Origin: Paludibacter jiangxiensis
Lineage (GTDB): Bacteria > Bacteroidota > Bacteroidia > Bacteroidales > Paludibacteraceae
Reading direction: 5' to 3'
Length of the DNA stretch: 64,000 nucleotides
NCBI RefSeq assembly: GCF_001618385.1
Contig: NZ_BDCR01000001.1
Coordinates: forward strand, 372,001-436,000
In this document: in pieces, positions 55,641-62,853 of the stretch
Numbering within the stretch: the first letter of the stretch is position 1
Layout: each line of letters starts with the position of its first letter
Made by a program: the position numbers and the translations under genes
Notes under the pieces: generated by a model
The model's database searches: none
Told to the model about the DNA's origin: nothing
Seen by the model: only the letters and a program-made list of their open reading frames with translations

Positions 55641-56009
55641 TTATTTTTTGAAGACAAGATACACGGCCGCAATCATTAGCAACATAGCGAGTATATGATT
55701 CCAGCGCACATCAATTTTAAATACGATAATTGAGAATACTATAAAAACAGAGAGAGTAATGACTTCCTGAATAACTTTCAACTGCATCAGCGAAAATGCA
55801 CCACCGTTACCCTGAAAACCAATCCGATTGGCAGGCACCTGTAAACAATATTCAAAGAAAGCAATGCCCCAACTAATCAGAATAACTGCAAATAAAGGCA
55901 GGGAACTAAACCAGGAAAAATCGCGCAAACGAAGATGGCCATACCATGCAATCGTCATAAATACATTGGCAAAAACAAGCAAGCCAATGGTTGTAAAACT
56001 ATTATACAT
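55641..56009 (-). CDS. DUF486/DMT-like small membrane protein
   Basis: 122 residues from the ATG at 56009. Four membrane helices; the segment WGIAFFEYCLQVPANRIGFQ and AFSLMQLKVIQEVITLSVF are typical of the DUF486 family, which resembles half a drug/metabolite transporter. No substrate is known. It lies 12 bases upstream of the TerC-family gene on the same strand and is probably cotranscribed with it; the T9SS cargo gene ends 9 bases upstream. Confidence 0.8.
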   Translation of the reverse strand: MYNSFTTIGLLVFANVFMTIAWYGHLRLRDFSWFSSLPLFAVILISWGIAFFEYCLQVPANRIGFQGNGGAFSLMQLKVIQEVITLSVFIVFSIIVFKIDVRWNHILAMLLMIAAVYLVFKK

Positions 56010-56018
56010 CAAAGATTA

Positions 56019-57278
56019 TTATTTCACATTTTTACCTCTGAGGAGATTCACATTTCCCTTCAGTTTAAACTTTTTACCATCCGTACCTGTAGCTGAAATA
56101 AGATAGTAATAAACTCCCGGAGGAGCCAGCTTCCCTCCTACTCTGCCATCCCAGCCCTGAGCGGGATCTGTTGAGGTGTAAACTCGGCCAGCCCAGGATG
56201 AGTAAAGCAATATTTTATAGTCAGCAATCGATCGGTAAGATACCCGGAATTGATCATTTTGCCCGTCCCCATTGGGTGTAAACACATTGGGCACGTTAAT
56301 AAATGAAGAACTAACTTTTACGGTCAACGAATCAGAGTGAGAACAAGAACCGGTACTGTTGGTTACTGTCAGAGTCACCTTATAGTCTCCCGTTTCATTG
56401 AAAACATAACGAAGATCTGCATCTGTGTACCTCAAATAATTGCTCGTATTAGCAAGATTGTAAATTCTCCATTCATAAAATTGCGTAACCGGAAGGTTGG
56501 CATTACTCTTGAACGAAACATTTAACGGCCCCGACCCTTCGAGCGTCCCAATTTTTCGTCCCGATTCGTTGGCAGCATCTCTTTCAACAATACTGCCCGT
56601 TGGATGACACTCCACGCGAATTGCTTTGTACATATCAGAAGTTACTGTGGCTGCTATCCCAAATAACGTTGCATACTGATCTCCGGAAAGGGTAAAAGAT
56701 GTATCCTTATACGGGGCATTCAACACAATGGTTGTGAACGGATAAGTCTCGGTCAGGCTTCTGGTAATTGCGGACCACTGACCCGAAGCGTATTTCTGAT
56801 CGGGATAAGATACTGTAAACTGACGGCTGAGAAGCTGCTTTGTGCTGTTTTTGTCGTAATACACCAAATCGGGTATCTTTCCTGATAAGTTCAATGATAT
56901 ATTGCTGCATTTATCAATACCTTCTGAAACAGCAAGAGCATTTAACGAAGGCAAATATTTTTGATAGTCAATCACCCAGATATAATATTGGACTCCATTA
57001 GCAGTCAACACATAACCCGTTCCATCCTCTACTGAAATAGCCGACAAGTTGCTCACAAAAGAGCCGTCATATTTTTTCCAAAGATAGCTCGAAGCTGATC
57101 CTGCAAACTGAATCTGATTATCAGCCGTAATCCCGTTGAACAGGAACACTGCATCGATATTTTTCACAGCACTACCAGTCAGCTGGATTGAACGACCCGA
57201 ACCGGATGAAATGAACTGAGCAAAACCACTTGTTGTGATAAAACTCAGAAGTATACTAAGGGCAATCTTTTTTATCAT
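56019..57278 (-). CDS. T9SS cargo with type B sorting domain (gliding-motility-associated C-terminus)
   Basis: 419 residues. A signal peptide (MIKKIALSILLSFITTSGFA) is followed by about 320 residues of beta-sandwich character, including a PKD-like repeat (FNETGDYKVTLTVTNSTGSC, about 285-315). The C-terminal 90 residues are the type B / CHU_C sorting domain: INVPNVFTPNGDGQNDQFRV, YSSWAGRVYTSTDPAQGWDG and LAPPGVYYYLISATG. It should be exported by the type IX secretion system and remain at the cell surface or be released. No catalytic domain is recognised, so it may be an adhesin or structural surface protein. Related cargo genes sit next to porV- or sprF-like partners; none is here. Confidence 0.88.
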   Translation of the reverse strand: MIKKIALSILLSFITTSGFAQFISSGSGRSIQLTGSAVKNIDAVFLFNGITADNQIQFAGSASSYLWKKYDGSFVSNLSAISVEDGTGYVLTANGVQYYIWVIDYQKYLPSLNALAVSEGIDKCSNISLNLSGKIPDLVYYDKNSTKQLLSRQFTVSYPDQKYASGQWSAITRSLTETYPFTTIVLNAPYKDTSFTLSGDQYATLFGIAATVTSDMYKAIRVECHPTGSIVERDAANESGRKIGTLEGSGPLNVSFKSNANLPVTQFYEWRIYNLANTSNYLRYTDADLRYVFNETGDYKVTLTVTNSTGSCSHSDSLTVKVSSSFINVPNVFTPNGDGQNDQFRVSYRSIADYKILLYSSWAGRVYTSTDPAQGWDGRVGGKLAPPGVYYYLISATGTDGKKFKLKGNVNLLRGKNVK

Positions 57279-57507
57279 ACGTCGCTATTAAGTAAAAATC
57301 GGCTTAAATCACTCATTCAAACTTTATCTGACAGAAAAAGCAAATTGACAAAAAGGCAATTATAAATTGCAAAATTACTATTTAATTTACATGTTGACAA
57401 AACTAGGGTTGATTCCTCTTGTAAACGAATTGGAATCAATAATATTACACTTTTCCACAAGAAATGACCCACTTAGCGTAAAAGTTCGGCGTTTAACAAC
57501 ATTTTAC

Positions 57508-57515
57508 TATCTTTG
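57508..57515 (+). promoter_or_regulatory. Putative -7 box of the TPR-HTH array
   Basis: TATCTTTG is a full match to TAnnTTTG, 20 bases before the ATG at 57535. TTCG at 57485-57488, 19 bases upstream, is a 3-of-4 match to -33. It would drive the first three paralogues, whose gaps are only 24 and 29 bases. Confidence 0.5.
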
Positions 57516-57534
57516 CCATACACCAACTAAAATC

Positions 57535-59133
57535 ATGCGTAAATACCTATTGTTTATATTAACATTAATAGTATTTGCCAGCTGCAAGCAAACACCCACA
57601 TACGACAAAAAATTGCTTGCTGCAGCTGGCAGCCTGGTAGAAATCTACCCGGGAAGCGCTCTCCAAAAGCTAAAACGGTTATCTCCCACACACTTATCTC
57701 CGTATGACAATGCATTATACGCCCTTTTAACGTGCAAAGCTCTTGATAAATGCGGACAATTGGGAGAATCTGATTCTCTTATCAAAATTGCCTCGTCGTA
57801 CTTTCCTCATGTCAATGACTACGAAAAATCAGCATGCTCTTTTCTATATCAATCAAGGTGCGCCCGCAACAGGGAAGATATATCTGCCAGAGCAGAAAAT
57901 CTCAATAAAGCCATTAAGTTTGGGTTGGCAAGCCAGAACAACAAGCTGACCGGCATCCTCTATTACGAAAAAGCGGCACTTTACAAAGATCAACAACTTC
58001 CTGACAGTGTCATTCACTATGGAATTTTAGCTTTCAGAACACTACAAAAAGGAGGCGACCCCCGCAGTATTTGCAATTCTCTTTTGGCAACAGGAGATGG
58101 TTTTTATAAAAAAAATAATTTCCAGGAGGCATTGCATTATTACAAGATGGCTGAACACGAATCATTAAAAACAAAAGGAGTCAATCTTCAAACGACAGCT
58201 TATCATCTTATTAGCCGCTCATATTATTGCTTACACCAATACGATTCTGCTCTTTTATATGGCAGACTATCTCTCAAAACCAAAGATACGTTTGAAGCGG
58301 AAAAACACCTGAACCTCGGAACTATTTTTGTAAAGAAAGGCGTGATAGATTCTGCCAAATATTATCTACGTCAATGTTTGCACGCAAAAAATCTTTTATC
58401 GGATTGCTACCTGCTATTACAAGAGGCTGAAGAAAAGCAAGGAAACATAAAAGCAGCTATCCAATATTCCTCATTTATCGAAGCTGCCAAAGATTCAGAC
58501 TATCAAAGATCGTTGGTGTCCAGTTCTATTTTAATGAAAAAAAAATACAATTCAGAAAAAGCGCAGGTCGAAAACAAACGGCTTTTAATTCACAATCAGC
58601 AATTTACAATTCTATCAATTTTATCTATTCTCCTGTGCTTTGTGATTTCGACATTCGTTTTAATAGAAAAAAACCGAAAAAGGAAGTTAGAGTTGCAAAA
58701 CGAAGCAGCTCAGAATGTCATTTACCAACAACAGCTTCAATTGCAATCGGAACAGATCAAAAAAATTGAGATACTGCAAAAAATGATTCAACTCAAACAT
58801 ATCCCGGAAAGTAATCTGACACAAATCGGGGCTCAGTATCTCAAGTTATTTGGCGAAGACAGCAATTTGATTCCTGCTGACATTGATGCCATGACCGAGG
58901 TAATTGACAATGCATTTAATGGGCTATCGAAACGAATCAAAGAACTGTATCCCCATTTCACCCCACGAGAAGTTCAGGTATGTTGTTGCCTTAGAGCCGG
59001 ATTTGATCATGGCGCAATACTCACTATTTTTGACATAAAAAGTGAGACATACTATCGTTATCGTTCTAATATCAGAAAGAAGATGAATGCAGGTCAGGAT
59101 GACAAAATTGAGCAGATTCTATCTGAGATATAA
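57535..59133 (+). CDS. Membrane-spanning TPR/HTH regulator, paralogue 1
   Basis: 532 residues from the ATG at 57535; a longer frame to 57367 covers the promoter. Order: lipoprotein-like signal (MRKYLLFILTLIVFASCKQ, lipobox FASC); periplasmic TPR helices (about 25-340; DSVIHYGILAFRTL, EALHYYKMAEHESL); one membrane helix (about 356-378); cytoplasmic coiled coil (QQQLQLQSEQIKKIEILQKM); linker IGAQYLKLFGE; and a LuxR-like HTH (FTPREVQVCCCLRAGFDHGA, SETYYRYRSNIRKKMN, about 478-530). The parts imply that an extracytoplasmic signal is read by the TPRs and passed through the membrane to DNA binding. No kinase or receiver domain. Target genes and ligand unknown. Confidence 0.85.
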   Translation: MRKYLLFILTLIVFASCKQTPTYDKKLLAAAGSLVEIYPGSALQKLKRLSPTHLSPYDNALYALLTCKALDKCGQLGESDSLIKIASSYFPHVNDYEKSACSFLYQSRCARNREDISARAENLNKAIKFGLASQNNKLTGILYYEKAALYKDQQLPDSVIHYGILAFRTLQKGGDPRSICNSLLATGDGFYKKNNFQEALHYYKMAEHESLKTKGVNLQTTAYHLISRSYYCLHQYDSALLYGRLSLKTKDTFEAEKHLNLGTIFVKKGVIDSAKYYLRQCLHAKNLLSDCYLLLQEAEEKQGNIKAAIQYSSFIEAAKDSDYQRSLVSSSILMKKKYNSEKAQVENKRLLIHNQQFTILSILSILLCFVISTFVLIEKNRKRKLELQNEAAQNVIYQQQLQLQSEQIKKIEILQKMIQLKHIPESNLTQIGAQYLKLFGEDSNLIPADIDAMTEVIDNAFNGLSKRIKELYPHFTPREVQVCCCLRAGFDHGAILTIFDIKSETYYRYRSNIRKKMNAGQDDKIEQILSEI

Positions 59134-59157
59134 CAACGGTCTAATTTTTTCGATGAA

Positions 59158-60792
59158 ATGGGCACAAATTCCAATATTTCCTTCCGGCAGATTCTTCAAA
59201 TATCCGCTCTCTGTTGCTACTGTTGCATACTATCAGGATGCAGGCACACATCATCGAAAGACCTCACAATATTAACGCGTGCAGATAGCTTAATGGCAAA
59301 CCAGCCGGATAGCTCTATAGCATTATTGAAAAAGATTCCTCATCCAAAGCAACTAAAGCAAAAAGATTATGCACTATATGCTCTATTAATGTGTCAGGGC
59401 ATGGATAAATGCGGAATAGACATTAAATCTGACAGTTTAATAAAAGAAGCATTGAACTATTACGATAGAAATCAAGATTCATTCAGAACTGGGTATGTCT
59501 ATTTATATTTATCCCGTATTTACAGAAATCAAGAAAATGATCAAAAACGCTCCGAAGCTTTGATCAAAGCAATCCCTTACGCCGTTAATTCTAAAGACAA
59601 TAACTTATTAGGGTTTATATATGCCGACAAAGCCGCAATTTATCAAAACCAGGGTCTGATTGACAGCATGATGTTCTATTACAAAAAGTCTTTAAGATCA
59701 TTAACTATCGCCAATGACAAAAGAAATCGAAATATTGCTTTATTAGAAATTGGATATGGATATTTTCAAAAAGGCGATCTTGATAGTGCTCTTTATTACT
59801 ACAAGAAGGCTGAACAAGAATTGGTCAGATTCGAAGACAAGATAATAAAGACCTCATTGGATCGGCTAATTGGGGTAGCATATCTGAAATTTCAAAATTA
59901 TCCGTCTGCTCTCCAATACCTAAGATCATCAATAAAAACATCAGATTCATACGATTACCATAAATACATTCTACTTTCACAAGTATTTCTAAAAACAGGA
60001 GAGATTGATTCAACTCATTTTTATCTCAAAAAATATTTACAAACGAAGCAAGATATTCCGGAATATTATGACATCTGTAGTGAATTGACTTTGAAAAAAG
60101 GTAATTTATCGGATGCATTAAAATATTCCCGAATGTATCTAAATGCAAAAAACGCAGAATATAAGCACTATTTAAACACCAGTCTCAACGGGCTGGAAAA
60201 AAAGCTGAACTTTGAAAAAGTTGAAGCTGAAAACCAAAAATTAACAATCAAAAACCAACGCTTTACAATTATCATTGCTCTGGTTACAATCCTCTGTTTT
60301 ATTATTGCAGTTATAATCCTGATAGAACAAATCAAAAAAAATAAATTGGCCTTAAAGAATGAAGCTGACATCAAACTTATTAACCAGCAAAAAATCAAAC
60401 TACAAACTGAACGGATATCAAAGATTACTATTCTACAAAACCTGATCCAGCTTAAACTTATTCCTGAACGTAATTTATCCCAAATAGGAGCTCAATATCT
60501 TAAACTATTTGGAGAGACAAATTACTCACTAACACAACACACCGAAGATATAATTAAGAATATTGACGTTGTTTTTGATGGTTTTTCCCAGAAGCTATTA
60601 GACCGATTTCCGTCTCTAACCCAAAGAGAAATATTGGTGTGCTGTTGTTTAAGAGCCGGAATCAATCAAGAATCAATACTATCAATGCTTAGTGTAAAAA
60701 GCGAAACATACTATCATTATCGTTCAAACATCAGAAAGAAGATGAACGCCGGACAAGATGATAAAGTCGAACAAATATTATCTGCAATATAA
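59158..60792 (+). CDS. Membrane-spanning TPR/HTH regulator, paralogue 2
   Basis: 544 residues, 24 bases behind paralogue 1 and clearly homologous over its full length. Lipobox ILSGC near residue 28 after MGTNSNISFRQILQISALCC; TPR region with DSLMANQPDSSIALLKKI and YALYALLMCQGMDKCGIDIK; membrane helix about 369-390; coiled coil with KIKLQTERISKITILQNLIQ; HTH with LTQREILVCCCLRAGINQES and the same RSNIRKKMNAGQDDK tail as paralogue 1. The near-identity of the final 20 residues suggests recent duplication or gene conversion. Two ATGs (59153, 59158) lie at the start; only 59158 is in frame. Confidence 0.85.
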   Translation: MGTNSNISFRQILQISALCCYCCILSGCRHTSSKDLTILTRADSLMANQPDSSIALLKKIPHPKQLKQKDYALYALLMCQGMDKCGIDIKSDSLIKEALNYYDRNQDSFRTGYVYLYLSRIYRNQENDQKRSEALIKAIPYAVNSKDNNLLGFIYADKAAIYQNQGLIDSMMFYYKKSLRSLTIANDKRNRNIALLEIGYGYFQKGDLDSALYYYKKAEQELVRFEDKIIKTSLDRLIGVAYLKFQNYPSALQYLRSSIKTSDSYDYHKYILLSQVFLKTGEIDSTHFYLKKYLQTKQDIPEYYDICSELTLKKGNLSDALKYSRMYLNAKNAEYKHYLNTSLNGLEKKLNFEKVEAENQKLTIKNQRFTIIIALVTILCFIIAVIILIEQIKKNKLALKNEADIKLINQQKIKLQTERISKITILQNLIQLKLIPERNLSQIGAQYLKLFGETNYSLTQHTEDIIKNIDVVFDGFSQKLLDRFPSLTQREILVCCCLRAGINQESILSMLSVKSETYYHYRSNIRKKMNAGQDDKVEQILSAI

Positions 60793-60821
60793 GCTGTAGA
60801 AACTAGAAATTCATCGTTGAA

Positions 60822-62459
60822 ATGGATCAATTTTCATTCATAAAGCACAAAATAATACAGCTATCTATACTATTATGTAGCTGTAGCTTTCTGTTTTTTG
60901 CTTGCAAACGGACATCCTCTCACGATCGCAGACTCTTAACCAGAGCAGACTCCTTAATGAAAACACGCCCTGACAGCGCAATCAAGCTTTTAAAATCCAT
61001 TCGGCTTCCGAACAAACTAAACGAAGAAGACCATGCTGCTTATTCCTTATTATTAAGTCAGGCTTTTGACAAATGTGACATTTATATTGAATCAGATTCT
61101 ATAATAAATACCGCCGTATCGTTTTATTCAAAAACTAACAATGCTCCTAAAGCTGCTTATGCATACTTTTACTTTTCAAGATGTGCAAAAAACAGACATG
61201 ACCAACAATTGAGAGCTAATAGATTAATCCAGGCATTCCCCTACGCCGTCCAAAGCAAAGATTACCAATTAATAGGCTTTTTAAATGCCGAAAAAGCAGA
61301 CATTTTCAGAGAACAACGAATGCTTGACAGTGTAATAAAATACGACAAAAAGTCTCTACAATACTTATCAATGGCCAAGGATCGAAGGAATATTGCTCTT
61401 TCGTATTTAGGATTAGGTTCTGATTATTACCAGAAAGAACAGTATTCATTAGCATTATCATACATGCATAAGGCATTACAGGATTCTTACAAGGTAAAGG
61501 ATTCTCTATTAATATCATCCTGCTACGGGAACAGCTCTCTCATTTACTATTATCTAAAGCAATATAACCGGGCATTAAATGCAATAAGATTAGCTTTAGC
61601 ATATAACACCCAATATGATTATGCGCAATGGATGAATTTGGGAGCCATTCTAATAAAGACCGGCAAATTAGACTCTGCGGAATTTTATCTCAAGAAAGCG
61701 ATTCAAACAAAGATGGCACTTCCAGACTGTTATATGTTACTGCAAGAAATATATATGAACAAGCATATGTACAAAGATGCCTTGCTATATTCAAAACAAT
61801 ATCTTGCAGCTAAAGACTCAAGTTACAGACAAACTCTCACATCAAGCTTTTCCGGATTAGAGAGAAAGATTAATTACGAAGAAGTATCTAAACAAAATCA
61901 GAAATTAATAATAAGGAATCAACAATACATTATGCTGATTGCAATAAGTTCTCTTTTAATCTTCATAATTACCACAATTGTACTTATTGAAAGAAACAAG
62001 AAAAAGAAACAAAAAATAAAGATTGTATCCGCAAGAAACATCATTAACCTCCAGAAAATCCAGTTACAATCAGAACAGATTTCCAAAATTGCAATCATCC
62101 AAAAATTAATTCAACTTCAACTAATTCCCAAAACCAACTTATCACAAATCGGAGCTCAATACCTTAAAATATTCAACGAAGAACATAACAAGTTAATCTC
62201 CGAACAGGAAGTAATAAGCCCGAATACAGGTCCATCTTTTGAATCTTTCTCGCTTGAACTTAAACGCAGATTCCCTTCTCTTACGGAAAAAGAACTACAG
62301 ATCTGTTATTATATTAGAGTCGGGTTCAATCTTGAATTAATTCTCGCTTCTCTCAATATCAAAAACGACACCTATTATAAATACAGATCAAATATTAGAA
62401 AAAAGATCTGTCCACACGAAAATACCAAGATCGAACAAATTCTTTCCGCAATACCTTAA
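60822..62459 (+). CDS. Membrane-spanning TPR/HTH regulator, paralogue 3
   Basis: 545 residues, 29 bases behind paralogue 2 with the same layout: lipobox LFFAC near residue 27, TPRs (DSAIKLLKSIRLPNKLNEED, YALAYNTQYDYAQWMNLGAI-like units), membrane helix about 369-390, coiled coil (KIQLQSEQISKIAIIQKLIQ), linker IGAQYLKIFNEE and HTH (LTEKELQICYYIRVGFNLEL, DTYYKYRSNIRKKICPHENT). The HTH is more diverged: the CCC of paralogues 1 and 2 is CYY here, and the tail differs, so it may bind other sites. It probably ends the first transcript; a terminator follows at 62748. Confidence 0.85.
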   Translation: MDQFSFIKHKIIQLSILLCSCSFLFFACKRTSSHDRRLLTRADSLMKTRPDSAIKLLKSIRLPNKLNEEDHAAYSLLLSQAFDKCDIYIESDSIINTAVSFYSKTNNAPKAAYAYFYFSRCAKNRHDQQLRANRLIQAFPYAVQSKDYQLIGFLNAEKADIFREQRMLDSVIKYDKKSLQYLSMAKDRRNIALSYLGLGSDYYQKEQYSLALSYMHKALQDSYKVKDSLLISSCYGNSSLIYYYLKQYNRALNAIRLALAYNTQYDYAQWMNLGAILIKTGKLDSAEFYLKKAIQTKMALPDCYMLLQEIYMNKHMYKDALLYSKQYLAAKDSSYRQTLTSSFSGLERKINYEEVSKQNQKLIIRNQQYIMLIAISSLLIFIITTIVLIERNKKKKQKIKIVSARNIINLQKIQLQSEQISKIAIIQKLIQLQLIPKTNLSQIGAQYLKIFNEEHNKLISEQEVISPNTGPSFESFSLELKRRFPSLTEKELQICYYIRVGFNLELILASLNIKNDTYYKYRSNIRKKICPHENTKIEQILSAIP

Positions 62460-62747
62460 AGAAAAACCAACATTTTCGGATCAATATCTCCTTATACATA
62501 CTAACCACCTTCCAATAGAATAATATATCACTGACCATAAGTATGTTACAAACACCTCAAATACACACTATACATATAATTTTTCTTCCCAAAATCAGAA
62601 TCCATATTTCTGTTTTCCGTAATTTTACAGAATTGAACAGCTTTCTGATCTTGTCTTAAGATTTTGAAGGTTTTTAGTGGAAAATAGAGTGGAATTGTAC
62701 GAATAATTACCAATCCATTTATTCCCTATTAGATTTTGGTTAGTTAG

Positions 62748-62780
62748 AAAGGGAACGACGCGAAGTCGTTCCCTTTTTCA
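62748..62780 (+). terminator. Terminator before paralogue 4
   Basis: A perfect 12-bp stem, AAAGGGAACGAC (62748-62759) with GTCGTTCCCTTT (62765-62776), loop GCGAA, followed by TT. The 394-base gap 62460-62853 contains this, an A/T-rich stretch of about 290 bases before it with no recognised gene, and a promoter after it. Confidence 0.8.
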
Positions 62781-62807
62781 TTTCGCCAATATGTCCGGGA
62801 GCCTATC

Positions 62808-62835
62808 TTGAGATTTATTTTATTGCGTATCTTTG
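62808..62835 (+). promoter_or_regulatory. Putative promoter of paralogue 4
   Basis: TTG at 62808-62810 and a perfect TATCTTTG at 62828-62835, spacer 17 bases. The -7 box is the same octamer as at 57508 in front of paralogue 1. Confidence 0.5.
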
Positions 62836-62853
62836 CTATCAAATTTTACATTC

